A stretch of DNA of 42,632 nucleotides from Holophaga sp. (GCA_031292735.1 JARLGP010000119.1:1-42632), one strand, 5' to 3'. Counted from the first letter of the stretch, positions 1-8,582 are shown. Translations and numbers: made by a program. The notes: a model not told the origin generated them from the letters alone.

Positions 1-61
1 CGCCGCAGAAGTCGGCGATCCCATAGGAAAGGGCCGCGAAACCGGCCAGCAGCAGAGCCAT
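1..61 (-). CDS. DMT/EamA-family transporter, N-terminal fragment
   Basis: Only the first 20 codons lie in the window; the gene runs off the left edge on the minus strand. The translation starts MALLLAGFAALSYGIADFCG, a hydrophobic first membrane helix followed by the 'YG(I/V)ADF' motif often seen at the start of EamA-type drug/metabolite exporters. The ATG is at 59-61. No Shine-Dalgarno is visible upstream; instead a long hairpin (72-107) sits 10 bases before the start codon. The family call rests on this short segment, so it is tentative. Confidence 0.5.
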   Translation of the reverse strand, partial: MALLLAGFAALSYGIADFCG

Positions 62-71
62 GGTTGATTCT

Positions 72-107
72 AGCAGCCGTTGCGGAGCTCGCTCCGCTAC
101 GGCTGCT
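72..107. repeat. Long near-perfect hairpin, with a half copy at 151-167
   Basis: Positions 72-107 form an inverted repeat: a 9-bp outer stem (AGCAGCCGT/ACGGCTGCT), one T-T mismatch, a 7-bp inner stem (GCGGAGC/GCTCCGC) and a 2-base centre. The 17-base left part CTAGCAGCCGTTGCGGA (70-86) recurs exactly at 151-167, without the right arm. No T-run follows on either strand, so it is not a typical terminator. It lies in the leader of the DMT exporter and may be a REP-like dispersed element or a leader structure. Confidence 0.6.
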
Positions 108-303
108 TGTGCCCAGCCCAGACGCCGGCACCCAACGGATTCAAACGATGCTAGCAGCCGTTGCGGAACTTTCCGGAACAGGCTCAGGTGAAGCGGGGCA
201 ACGGGGATTGAGCGGGCGAGGAACCTGGGAGCCCAAGGACACATCAAGTAGCCACAGCCGCCTGGGGATGGTCCTCAGGTGAAGCTTGCCAAGGTGAACA
301 AGC

Positions 304-2004
304 ATGATGGATTTCCCTGCACGGGCCAGAAACCAGGTCAGCAATAACGATCCGGCCTTCACCCCCTTGCGCTCCGGCAGGCCCGCAAAGCGCATGGCCT
401 GCGCGCTGCTTGCGCTCGCGGTATGGGGAGCGGTCCTCGCGCCTCCAGCCATGGCCACCGTGGAACCGGAACCTGCGGGTCGATCGGCCAAGACCGCGGC
501 TCAGATCGAGAAGGGCCGGCGAAAAAACCGCAACCGCAGGCAGGCTGCCGCCACCCAGCGCCGGATCCTGGACCAGGAAGCCGCCGCCAGGCGCTGGGAC
601 CAGAGTCATCCTCCGAGCCCTCCCCCGGCACCCGAGGTGCCTGTCAAGGCTGCCTCCACACCGGGGCCACTCGGCGCCCCATACCGATTTTCCAGCCGCA
701 TGGCGGTTCTGGGCACCGCGGCAGCCTACTTCAGCTCCACATTGGCCAGGGAAACGGTGCTGGCTCCTGCCGGGCCCGAAGCCCCGTCCTTGAAATGGAA
801 TGAGGTTCTGACCTTTGCCCCGCCCAGGCCCGATGCCCCGGGGCCAAGCGCCCGGGGCGAGGTCTGCCCTAGCGGGGGCCGGAACCCCGTTTGGGACGTT
901 GCCGCCCCGCCTGCCGTTTGCCCGGCAACGTTGGAGCCATTCATCGTTCTGGCGCTCTATAATCCGGCCAATGGCGGCAGCAGGCGCGATTTCACCCATG
1001 AACTCGCCAGGACGGGTGTCGAAAAAATCGAGATACTCGGTGAGATGCCCGATCTTTCGTCCATCGCACTCGACGGTGAGGTCATCCTTTCAGCCCACGG
1101 AGAGCCGGGGTATTTCAATGATGGCGAACGGAGGATTGCCATGACTTCGGTGGTCGCCGCCCTGACCGATGGGCAGCGAGGCTTGCCCGAGGGCTTTCAT
1201 GGCACGGTCACGGTCTGGGCATGCTCCGCCGGCGAGGTCCCCGACAAGCCGGTTCCGCCATTCCTCCTGGATGATGTGCGAGATTGGCTCGAGCTGAGCG
1301 GTGTCACCGACCCGTCCTGTGTCCAGTCGATCCTCGCCGCAATCACTGAAAAGCGCACGGTATTCAGGAAGCTGGAAAAGAAAATCCGGGCCAGGCTCAG
1401 GAAGGACGCCGCGGACCATCCATCATCGACGCGCTATCCCGTGGACCACATCATGGAATTTTTCAGGGACACCATTGGGAAGGACCTGCAACCCCTGAGG
1501 CCCGGCTCTGCCGTGGAGCAGGTTGCGGACGCCCTCGCCGCCGCTGGATACGTTGGCATCGAAGTTTCCGGCCCGGTGTCGACGATCTTCGCGTTCGAGT
1601 CCAAGGGCGTTCCCACCCTGGAGGTCGTCATCCCCGGGACCCGTTTTACCTTGCTCACCGGCCTGCTGCAGGCTCTGCAACTCTATTACGAAGGGAAAAT
1701 TGCTGAGCCCGCCAGGAGCCGAATCGTGGCCATGGGCGTTGATCCGAAGTACGAGGGCGCAGCGAATGGGCCACTCCCGGCCAGGTGTTTCCTGCCCCCC
1801 TTGCCGGGACCCAAAGGCATCGGATTGATCCAGCACGTCACCCAACTGCAGGGCTGTGCCAGAGCCTTTGACGATTTTGTCCATGAGACTCTCTTAACCC
1901 TTGATCTGACCGAAGCGATCGGCCAGCCGAAAGTCTTCCTTCCCCCCTCAGAGCGTTTCGTAACCGTCACCGTCGGCCACAAGGCCAAGGCCTTGCCGGA
2001 TTGA
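304..2004 (+). CDS. Secreted protein of unknown family with a caspase-like His/Cys pair
   Basis: A 566-residue protein not assigned to a named family. The start at 304 is preceded by AAGGTGA (291-297) at good spacing; an inner ATG at 394 has no ribosome site. Residues 31-51 (ACALLALAVWGAVLAPPAMA) look like a signal peptide behind a long basic n-region. A basic, coiled-coil-like stretch (about 60-100) and a proline-rich linker follow. From about residue 215 there are alternating strands and helices, including VILSAHGEP with H265 and TVTVWACSAGE with C307. This strand-His-Gly, helix, strand-Ala-Cys pattern resembles clan CD (caspase-fold) peptidases such as CHAT or the C80 RTX autoprocessing domain. 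The C-terminal 200 residues are unrecognised. Protease activity is inference. The gene is alone, convergent with the lytS-like gene. Confidence 0.75.
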   Translation: MMDFPARARNQVSNNDPAFTPLRSGRPAKRMACALLALAVWGAVLAPPAMATVEPEPAGRSAKTAAQIEKGRRKNRNRRQAAATQRRILDQEAAARRWDQSHPPSPPPAPEVPVKAASTPGPLGAPYRFSSRMAVLGTAAAYFSSTLARETVLAPAGPEAPSLKWNEVLTFAPPRPDAPGPSARGEVCPSGGRNPVWDVAAPPAVCPATLEPFIVLALYNPANGGSRRDFTHELARTGVEKIEILGEMPDLSSIALDGEVILSAHGEPGYFNDGERRIAMTSVVAALTDGQRGLPEGFHGTVTVWACSAGEVPDKPVPPFLLDDVRDWLELSGVTDPSCVQSILAAITEKRTVFRKLEKKIRARLRKDAADHPSSTRYPVDHIMEFFRDTIGKDLQPLRPGSAVEQVADALAAAGYVGIEVSGPVSTIFAFESKGVPTLEVVIPGTRFTLLTGLLQALQLYYEGKIAEPARSRIVAMGVDPKYEGAANGPLPARCFLPPLPGPKGIGLIQHVTQLQGCARAFDDFVHETLLTLDLTEAIGQPKVFLPPSERFVTVTVGHKAKALPD

Positions 2005-2028
2005 CCCAAGCCGTTTCCGTGACGCCCC

Positions 2029-3714
2029 CTAATGCGGCCACGGGCTTTCGGGCGGGATCAGCGGCATGCTGATGCTGATCCGGGTCAGTTCGTTGGGCAC
2101 GCAGAAGATCTCCAGCCGGCTGCTCACGCCCAGGCTGCGGATGCGCTTCTCCACGATCTGCAGCCCCAGGCCGTCCTTGGCCCGCCCGCTCTCCTCGTAG
2201 GCGCCGGCCGTGTCCTCCACGTCGATGCACACCATGCCGTTGGCCTCGTAGGCCCGGATCCGGGCGATGCCGGGGGTGAGCATCTCGGAGATGCCGTGCT
2301 TGATGGCGTTCTCCAGCAGCGGCTGAAGGGTGAAGGTGGGCACCTGGATGTGCAGCAGCTCGGGCGGCACGTCGATCTCCACCACCAGCCCCTCGAAGCG
2401 CGCCTTCTCGATCTCCAGGTAGGCCCGGATGTGCTCCAGCTCCTCCTCCAGGGTGGAGAACGGGCTGCTGCGCTTGAGGTTCTTGCGGAAGTAGTTGGAG
2501 AGGTGGTAGACCAGCTCCCGCCCGCGGTTGGCGTCCTTGCGGATGACCGCCATGATGGTGTTCAGCGAATTGAACAGGAAGTGCGGGTTCACCTGGGCCT
2601 GCAGCAGCTTCAGCTCGCCCAGCACCAGCAGGTTCTTCTGCTCCTGGTAGCGGGCGATGAGCAGCTGGCTGGACAGCAGGTCGCCGATCCCTTCGCCCAG
2701 CTTGCGGTTCATGCTGAGGAAGCGCCGGGTGCGCGGCTCGAACAGCTGCACGGTGCCGATGACGGTGCCGTCCACCTGGAGCGGCACGATCAGCGCGGAG
2801 TGGATGGGGCAGACCGGGGCCAGGATGCACTGGTAGCTCTGGTGGTCGCCGTCGGCGAACACCACGGCGCCGCTGGCGATGGCCTGGCGGGTGAGCTGGG
2901 AGGAGATCTCGGCGCCCGGCCGGTGGTGGTCGGCGCCGATGCCCACGAAGCCCAGGATGTGCCCGGTGTCGGTGACCGCCACGCCGCCCACGCCGGTCTC
3001 CTCCTGGACGATGGCGGCGATCTCGGCCGCCATGCCCGGCCCGAAGCCGCGGGACATCAGCCCCAGGGCCCGCTGGGCCACCCGGAGCGCGGCGGCCGAG
3101 GAGGCGGCGGCGACCCGGTCCAGGTCCTGCTGCCGGTGGATCAGCACCGCCATGAGCAGGGCCGCGCCCACCGGGTTGAGCAGCACCATGGCCGGGGCGA
3201 TCACCTTGACGATGGCCACCGCCGCGCTGAACGGGTGGGTGAGGCCCAGCACGATGCCCATGTGCACGATCTCGCCCACGAACACCGTCAGGAACGCCAC
3301 CCGCTTGGTGAGCAGCAGCTGGGGCTTGTCCTTCAGGGCGACGTGGACCAGGCCGGCGCCCAGCCCCTCCAGGGTGGTGGCCACAGCCCCGGCGAAGGCG
3401 GCGGCGCCGCCCAGGGTCATGCGGTGCAGGCCGGCGGTGGCGCCCACCAGGGTGCCCAGGATCGGCCCGCCCAGCAGCCCGGCCAGGGTCGACCCCACCC
3501 CCCGGGCGTTGAGCAGCGCCCCGCCGCGCACCACCGGGGTGCCCAGGTAGTTGCCCAGGATGGTGATGCAGGTGAACACCAGGAACAGCCGGATCTTGCC
3601 CCGCGGATGGGCCCAGTCGGTGTTCAGCGGCTGGAAGGCGGGCGATTCGCAGTACAGGTAGAAGAGCACCAGGAAGGCGGAGAGGGTCTGGAACAGCTGG
3701 ACCAGGTATTCCAT
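2029..3714 (-). CDS. LytS-type sensor histidine kinase (5TM-Lyt, GAF, His_kinase, HATPase)
   Basis: A 561-residue membrane sensor kinase. Residues 1-190 hold several membrane helices of the 5TM-5TMR_LYT type (NYLGTP, then GGALLNARGVGS, LGGPILGTLVGATAG). A GAF-like domain spans about 210-345, and a His_kinase domain carries QVNPHFLFNSLNT with the probable phospho-acceptor H378. The C-terminal ATPase has NAIKHG and DGLGLQI. Relatives are LytS and the pyruvate sensors BtsS/YpdA of Escherichia coli, which pair with LytTR regulators. The matching LytTR gene lies at 13780, at the far end of the lactate genes, so this kinase probably senses lactate or pyruvate (inference). GGGGAG precedes the ATG by 7 bases. 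It is the last gene of the minus-strand run, 64 bases after the LutB-LutA fusion. Confidence 0.92.
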   Translation of the reverse strand: MEYLVQLFQTLSAFLVLFYLYCESPAFQPLNTDWAHPRGKIRLFLVFTCITILGNYLGTPVVRGGALLNARGVGSTLAGLLGGPILGTLVGATAGLHRMTLGGAAAFAGAVATTLEGLGAGLVHVALKDKPQLLLTKRVAFLTVFVGEIVHMGIVLGLTHPFSAAVAIVKVIAPAMVLLNPVGAALLMAVLIHRQQDLDRVAAASSAAALRVAQRALGLMSRGFGPGMAAEIAAIVQEETGVGGVAVTDTGHILGFVGIGADHHRPGAEISSQLTRQAIASGAVVFADGDHQSYQCILAPVCPIHSALIVPLQVDGTVIGTVQLFEPRTRRFLSMNRKLGEGIGDLLSSQLLIARYQEQKNLLVLGELKLLQAQVNPHFLFNSLNTIMAVIRKDANRGRELVYHLSNYFRKNLKRSSPFSTLEEELEHIRAYLEIEKARFEGLVVEIDVPPELLHIQVPTFTLQPLLENAIKHGISEMLTPGIARIRAYEANGMVCIDVEDTAGAYEESGRAKDGLGLQIVEKRIRSLGVSSRLEIFCVPNELTRISISMPLIPPESPWPH

Positions 3715-3741
3715 TCGAACGCTCCCCGCCGCTGGTGCCGG

Positions 3742-3772
3742 CCGGTCCCGCCCGGGCTGCGGGCGGGACCGG
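3742..3772 (-). terminator. Stem-loop between the lutAB fusion and the lytS-like gene
   Basis: A perfect 12-bp stem (CCGGTCCCGCCC/GGGCGGGACCGG) with a 7-base loop begins 7 bases after the fusion gene's stop. No T-run follows, so it may be a weak or Rho-assisted terminator, or an mRNA 3'-end stabiliser. It could lower kinase expression relative to the enzymes. Confidence 0.5.
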
Positions 3773-3778
3773 TTCAGC

Positions 3779-5911
3779 CTACTCCAACCGGTCGGCCAGC
3801 AGCCGGGCGGTGTGCTCCACCTTGACCTTGGTGCCGTCCTTGTCGAACCCGCCGCGGATCTGCATGACGCAGCCCGGGCAGTCCATGGCGGCCAGGGGGG
3901 TGTGCGCGGCCTTGATGTTGTCCAGCTTGCGGGCCAGGATCGGCGCCGAGATCTCCGGCAGCTTCACCGAGTAGGACCCGCCCATGCCGCAGCACATGTC
4001 GCACTCGGTCATCTCGGTGAGCTGGTAGCCGGCCTTCTGGAGCAGTTCGCGCGGGGCCTCGGAGGCGTTGAGGGTGCGCTTGAGGTGGCAGGAATCGTGG
4101 TAGGTGAACTTGCCCAGATCCTGGCCCTGCTTGAAGGTGAGCCGTTTCTGGTCCACCAGCTGCTTGACCAGGGTGGAGAAGTCGATGGCCTTGGCCGCCA
4201 GCCGGGCGGCGTCCGGCAGCCGGTCCTTCATGCCCAGGCTTTGGAAGGTGGACGTGAACTCCTGCTTGAGCGCCACGGTGCAGGTGGGGCAGGCCGAAAC
4301 CACGTAGGTGACGTCCTCCTCCAGCAGCGCCTCGATGTTGTCCTGGGCGTTCTGGGCGGCCACCTCGTAGGCGCCGCTGTAGCGGGCCGGGGCGCCGCAG
4401 CAGGTCTGCTTGTCCGGGAACACCACTTCGATGCCCGCCTTGTTCAGCACTTCCACCACCGCCTGGCCCATCTCCGGGTAGGAGAAGTCGATCAGGCAGC
4501 CGGAATAGAAGGCGGCCTTCTCCTTGCACTTGGGCTGCTTGATCTGCTTGAACAGGTCGCGGAAGGGCACCGGGGCGATGGCCGGCAGGCTGCGGAACTC
4601 GGTGAGGTCCGACAGGAACATGGGCAGGTGGCGGATGAAGCCGTCCTTGGCGAACGGTTTCTGGGTGATCGACGCGGTGCGCAGCATGGCGTGGAACATG
4701 CGCCTATTGTTCACCACCGCGAAGATGGCCTTCTGCACCACGCCCTGGCCCTGCTCCACCGTCAGCCGGCGGCGCAGCTCCAGGATCAGCTCGGGGATGT
4801 CGATCTTGCCCGGGCAGGTCACCTTGCAGTTGCCGCACTGGATGCACAGGCTCTGGATGTCCTCGGCCTTCTTCAGCTCGTCGAACCAGGCGGTGAGGAT
4901 GGTGCCGATGCCGCCGGTGTAGGTCTTGCCGAACACGTGGCCGCCCACCAGCCGGAACACCGGGCACACATTCAGGCAGGAGGCGCAGCGGATGCACTGC
5001 AGGGCCTGCTTGAACACGGGATCCTTGGCCATGGCCGAGCGCTTGTTGTCCATGAGGATGATGTGCAGCTGCTTGGGCGAGCCGTCGGTGTTGGGCACCT
5101 GGCCGGTGATGATCGACACGTAGCTGGTGAGCAGCTGGGCGGTGGCGCTGCGGGGCAGGGCGGTGAGGATGGGCTCGATGTCCCGGAAGGCGGCCAACAG
5201 CTTCTCCACCCCGACGATGGCCACGTGGATGCGGGGCAGGGTGGTGACCAGGCGGGCGTTGCCCTCGTTGGTGACGATCACCAGGCTGCCGGTCTCGGCC
5301 ACCGCGATGTTGGCGCCGGAGATGCCCATGTCGGCGCCGAGGAACTTGGCGCGCAGCTTGCCGCGGGCGAACTTCACCAGCTTCTCGATGTCGGGCATCT
5401 GGCCCGGCTCCACTTCGTTGTTGAAGACCTCGGTCACCTCTTCCTTGGTCATGTGGATGGCCGGCATGACCATGTGCGACGGGGTCTGGTGGGCCAGCTG
5501 GATGATCCATTCGCCCAGGTCGGTCTCGTTCACTTCGATGCCGCCCTGCTCCAGGCAGGCGTTGAGGTGGATCTCCTCGGAGGCCATGGTCTTGGACTTG
5601 ACCACCCGCTTGACCCCGTTCTCCTTGGCCAGGGCCAGGATGTAGGCCTTCACCTCGGCCGGGTCTTGGCTTCGGAACACCACCGCGCCGCGCGCCTCGG
5701 CGTTGCGCTTGAAGGTCTCGGCCAGCTCGTCCAGATGGCCGGCGGCCGCGGACTTCACGGTCTTGATCTGTTCGCGCACCGCCTCGAAGTCGATGCCTTC
5801 GTAGGCCTTGGCCCGGCCGATGCGGTACGATTCGGAGAACCGGCCCAGAGCGCCGGTGAGGTTGGCGTTGTTCAACGCCACATTGACGGATTCCCTGAAG
5901 GCCGTTTTCAT
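3779..5911 (-). CDS. lutAB: Fused L-lactate dehydrogenase Fe-S subunit (LutB-LutA / LldF-LldE fusion)
   Basis: A 710-residue protein that joins two subunits which are separate in Bacillus LutABC and Shewanella LldEFG. Residues 60-300 are a LUD domain (SGANIAVAETGSLVI, LPRIHVAIVG). Two 4Fe-4S motifs follow: CIRCASCLNVCP (C306, 309, 312, 316) and CIQCGNCKVTCP (C356, 359, 362, 366). From about 465 come two CCG (heterodisulfide-reductase-like) modules with TCCGAPAR (504-505), SACPTC, SCHLKR, CDMCCG (637-641) and DCPGC. The complex oxidises L-lactate to pyruvate and passes electrons to the quinone pool. A similar fusion is known, to my recollection, in Desulfovibrio lactate loci. Its start overlaps the lutC stop as ATGA, indicating translational coupling. 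Confidence 0.93.
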   Translation of the reverse strand: MKTAFRESVNVALNNANLTGALGRFSESYRIGRAKAYEGIDFEAVREQIKTVKSAAAGHLDELAETFKRNAEARGAVVFRSQDPAEVKAYILALAKENGVKRVVKSKTMASEEIHLNACLEQGGIEVNETDLGEWIIQLAHQTPSHMVMPAIHMTKEEVTEVFNNEVEPGQMPDIEKLVKFARGKLRAKFLGADMGISGANIAVAETGSLVIVTNEGNARLVTTLPRIHVAIVGVEKLLAAFRDIEPILTALPRSATAQLLTSYVSIITGQVPNTDGSPKQLHIILMDNKRSAMAKDPVFKQALQCIRCASCLNVCPVFRLVGGHVFGKTYTGGIGTILTAWFDELKKAEDIQSLCIQCGNCKVTCPGKIDIPELILELRRRLTVEQGQGVVQKAIFAVVNNRRMFHAMLRTASITQKPFAKDGFIRHLPMFLSDLTEFRSLPAIAPVPFRDLFKQIKQPKCKEKAAFYSGCLIDFSYPEMGQAVVEVLNKAGIEVVFPDKQTCCGAPARYSGAYEVAAQNAQDNIEALLEEDVTYVVSACPTCTVALKQEFTSTFQSLGMKDRLPDAARLAAKAIDFSTLVKQLVDQKRLTFKQGQDLGKFTYHDSCHLKRTLNASEAPRELLQKAGYQLTEMTECDMCCGMGGSYSVKLPEISAPILARKLDNIKAAHTPLAAMDCPGCVMQIRGGFDKDGTKVKVEHTARLLADRLE

Positions 5912-6456
5912 GCGTTCCCCCTTTCCAGCTCATCCACGAAGACGATGATGAGCCGCGCCGGTCCATGCACGCCGATGGTCAGCACCCGCTCGATGTCGGC
6001 CGTGCGGCTGGGCCCGGTGATCAAGGAAATGTAGCCGCACTGGCTGGGATGCAGCTGGCGCAGCACGGTGGGCAGGTCGGCGCGCAGCCGCGAGGTGGCC
6101 ACCAGGGCCACGTGGATGGGCGGCAGGGTCGAGACCAGCCGCTGCTCCACCGGGGCCGCGTCGATCACCAGGGTGCCGGTGGCCGCCACCGCCCAGTCGG
6201 CCTGGCTGATGCCGACCTTCGCCTCGGCCGCGGCCTGGCGAGTGACGGCGTGGCACACGCCGGGCCCCTCGTAGCGCTGGTCGAATCCCTTCCCGTTGCT
6301 GTCCGCCCAGAGCGCGCCCGGGCCATCGTCCCGCACCCCCTGTTCCTGGAGCAGGGTGTGGATGAACTCGAACGTTTCCCGTTGGGTGGCGAAGCGGTGG
6401 ACTTCAGCGCTCACAGCTTCCGCCCGGGCCTTGAAGGTTGCGTAAAGGGATTCCAT
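5908..6456 (-). CDS. lutC: LutC/LldG-type LUD-domain subunit of L-lactate dehydrogenase
   Basis: A 182-residue LUD-domain protein with features of LutC/LldG: GISQADWAVAATGTLVI (about residues 85-101), LPPIHVALVATSRLRADLPTVL and the C-terminal GPSRTADIERVLTIGVHGP. It is the small non-Fe-S partner needed for L-lactate oxidation with LutA and LutB. I chose ATG 6456 because GGAGG lies 8 bases upstream; an in-frame TTG at 6471 overlaps that ribosome site and is unlikely. It overlaps the fusion gene by four bases (ATGA). A likely terminator lies between it and the upstream permease gene, so the two lut genes may rely on read-through or their own weak promoter. Confidence 0.93.
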   Translation of the reverse strand: MESLYATFKARAEAVSAEVHRFATQRETFEFIHTLLQEQGVRDDGPGALWADSNGKGFDQRYEGPGVCHAVTRQAAAEAKVGISQADWAVAATGTLVIDAAPVEQRLVSTLPPIHVALVATSRLRADLPTVLRQLHPSQCGYISLITGPSRTADIERVLTIGVHGPARLIIVFVDELERGNA

Positions 6457-6471
6457 GGTACTGCCCTCCAA

Positions 6472-6503
6472 GAAAAAGGCCGGGAAACGATACTCCCCGG
6501 CCT
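6472..6503 (-). terminator. Intrinsic terminator or attenuator between lctP1 and lutC
   Basis: On the minus strand an 8-bp stem (AGGCCGGG/CCCGGCCT) with an 11-base loop is followed directly by TTTTTC. It starts 10 bases after the permease stop and ends about 15 bases before the lutC start codon. Shape and T-run fit Rho-independent termination. Its position inside an otherwise coherent gene run suggests partial termination that sets the ratio of permease to dehydrogenase (inference). Confidence 0.75.
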
Positions 6504-6513
6504 GACTGGGGCT

Positions 6514-8292
6514 TTACTTGGCCACTAGATTAACAAAGGGCGTCACATAGGCCATCAAAAATACCGCGCAACCGCCCAGGGCAGCCAGGGCGATGGAATG
6601 GAAGAACACGTAGCGCAGGATATCGCCCTCGTGGCCATACCACTGGGTGGCGGTGCTGGCCACCACGATGCTCTGGGCGTCGATCATCTTGCCCATCACC
6701 CCGCCCACGCTGTTGGCCGAGGCCATCAGGGCCGGCTGCACGCCCACCTGCTGGGCGGTGATCTTCTGCAGGCTGCCGAACAGCACGTTGGAGGAGGTGT
6801 CCGACCCGGTCAAGGCCACGCCCAGCCAGCCGAGCATGGTGCCGAAGAACGGATACAGGGCCCCGGTGCGGGCGAAGGCCAGGCCCATGGTGGCGTCCAG
6901 CCCGGAGTAGCGGGTGAGGAAGCCGATGGCCATCATGGCCGAGATGGTGAGCAGGGAGAACCGGACCTTGACCAGGGTGCGGCCGTAGAGCTTGATCATC
7001 TTGCCCATGCTGAGGCCGGCGACGATGCCCGAAAGGATCGAGGCGATGAAGATGCCGGTGCCGGTCATGGACAGCCAGTTGAACATGAACACCGCGGGCT
7101 CCGGGGTGGGCTTCTGCACCACCGGCGGCATGCGCTGGACCATCATGTGCAGCCCGTGCACGGGGAACTTGAACATGGACAGCTTGTCCAGGCCGTTCTT
7201 GATCACCGGGGTGCCCCAGAGGGCGACCATGACGCTGAGGATCACCCAGGGCATCCAGGCCCTGACCACCACGCTGGTGGGCTGGGCCACCCTCACGTCG
7301 GTGGTGCGGGTGGCGGAGTCGTGCTCCATGGACCAGATGTGCTTGGGCTTCCAGATCAGCAGGAAGCCGATCAGGCAGACCATGGAGACCACGGCGGCGG
7401 CGATGTCCACCAGCCAGGGGCCGTGCAGGTTGGACACCAGCAGCTGGGTGACGGCGAAGCTGCCGCCCGCCACCAGGATGGCCGGCCAGACTTCGCACAT
7501 GCCCTTGAAGCCGGCGAACGCCCAGATCAGCCAGAACGGCACCATCACGCAGAAGGGGGTGAGGATGCGGCCGACGTTGGAGCTGAGCACCAGCAGGTCG
7601 ATGCCGGTGACCCCGTTCAGGGCCACCAGGGGGATGCCCAGGGCGCCGAACGCCACCGGCGCGGTGTTGGCGATGAGCGACAGGCCCGAGGCCTGCAGCG
7701 GCTTGAAGCCCAGGCCGATGAGGATCGCCGCGGTGACCGCCACCGGGGTGCCGAAGCCGGCCGCGCCCTCGAAGAAGGAGCCGAAGCAGAAGGAGATCAG
7801 CAGGAGCTGCAGGCGCCGGTCCTGGGTGATGGTGGTCAGGCTTTCCGACAGGGTCTTAAACAGCCCGGTCTCCACCGTGAGCACATACATGAAGATGACG
7901 TTGATGATGATCCAGCCGATGGGCAGCAGCCCGTAGCCGGCGCCGAACACGGCGGTGGCCCCGGCCACCTTGGCCGGCATGTGGAAGCCGATGATGGCGG
8001 TCAGCAGCGCCGTGGCCAGGCCCAGCAGGGCGGCCACGTGGGCCTTCACGTGGAACAGGCCCAGCGAGCCCAGCAGCACCACCACCGGCAGGGTGGCCAC
8101 CAGGGTGGATAGCCACCAGTGCCCGGTGGGATCGTAGTTCTGCGCCCAGGGCAGGCCCAGGGCGGGGAGCTTGAGGATCACCACCGCGAGGATGGCGACG
8201 GCGGCCAGGATCCCCGCCAGCATGCCCAGGTTGGCGGGCGGCGGAGCCTGCTCCTTGGCGGCCACGGGCGGCTTGCCGTTGGACGTTTTCAT
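6514..8292 (-). CDS. lctP: LctP-family lactate permease, copy 1
   Basis: A 592-residue polytopic membrane protein of the LctP family (TC 2.A.14), importing L- and D-lactate with protons. Family-typical segments are FFEGAAGFGTPVAVTAAILI, NTAPVAFGALGIPLV, GWLGVALTGSDTSSNVLFG and the late ANSVGGVMGKMIDAQSI. About 13-14 membrane helices are apparent. ATG 8292 was chosen because GGAGGA lies 4-5 bases upstream; an upstream extension to 8346 lacks a ribosome site. The N-terminus carries a short proline/alanine-rich cytoplasmic tail. It lies directly upstream of lutC-lutAB, so it is the copy most likely to feed L-lactate oxidation. Copy 2 shares the same late-motif wording and looks closer to it than copy 3. 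Confidence 0.95.
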   Translation of the reverse strand: MKTSNGKPPVAAKEQAPPPANLGMLAGILAAVAILAVVILKLPALGLPWAQNYDPTGHWWLSTLVATLPVVVLLGSLGLFHVKAHVAALLGLATALLTAIIGFHMPAKVAGATAVFGAGYGLLPIGWIIINVIFMYVLTVETGLFKTLSESLTTITQDRRLQLLLISFCFGSFFEGAAGFGTPVAVTAAILIGLGFKPLQASGLSLIANTAPVAFGALGIPLVALNGVTGIDLLVLSSNVGRILTPFCVMVPFWLIWAFAGFKGMCEVWPAILVAGGSFAVTQLLVSNLHGPWLVDIAAAVVSMVCLIGFLLIWKPKHIWSMEHDSATRTTDVRVAQPTSVVVRAWMPWVILSVMVALWGTPVIKNGLDKLSMFKFPVHGLHMMVQRMPPVVQKPTPEPAVFMFNWLSMTGTGIFIASILSGIVAGLSMGKMIKLYGRTLVKVRFSLLTISAMMAIGFLTRYSGLDATMGLAFARTGALYPFFGTMLGWLGVALTGSDTSSNVLFGSLQKITAQQVGVQPALMASANSVGGVMGKMIDAQSIVVASTATQWYGHEGDILRYVFFHSIALAALGGCAVFLMAYVTPFVNLVAK

Positions 8293-8395
8293 GGGGTCCT
8301 CCGAATAAAGGGGGTGGAAGGAAATGTGGGACAAAGCACGAGACACCGGCGGGAGGAATTCCCACCAGTGGAAATGCGGACAGGTTTGCTGCGAC

Positions 8396-8433
8396 CCTTG
8401 CCCGATGTTCCCGGCAAGGCCGCCCCGGGGCGG
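8396..8433 (-). promoter_or_regulatory. Two inverted repeats in the lctP1 upstream region
   Basis: The 342-base gap 8293-8634 holds no gene. Within it, CCTTGCC (8396-8402) pairs with GGCAAGG (8413-8419) across 10 bases, and CCGCCCCGGGGCGG (8420-8433) is a perfect 14-base palindrome directly beside it. Both lie 100-140 bases before the lctP1 start, as expected for leader structures or operators. I found no convincing -35/-10 pair on the minus strand. The rest of the gap holds the lctP2 terminator and unremarkable sequence. Confidence 0.4.
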
Positions 8434-8582
8434 GGTCAGCGCTCAGGGAAAATCAGTATCAACGAAGGGGTCAGGAAACAAGGATGCGGCAGGCCACCGT
8501 GGCCCGGCAAAAAAATAGGGTGAACGGCTCCCAGGGGCGGGTTTGTGGTCGTATTCCAGCCATGACCGGGAAACCTGAAACG

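Noticed and set aside
3742..3772. A full intrinsic terminator isolating the lytS-like gene
   Set aside because: The stem is strong but has no T-run, so I list it only as a likely weak terminator or stabilising stem, not as an operon boundary.
2032..3825. Long open frame opposite the lytS-like gene, and many similar long frames opposite or out of frame with other genes
   Set aside because: In GC-rich DNA, antisense and shifted frames stay open. Their translations are low-complexity (H, G, Q, R rich), have no recognisable domain, and lie entirely within well-supported genes.
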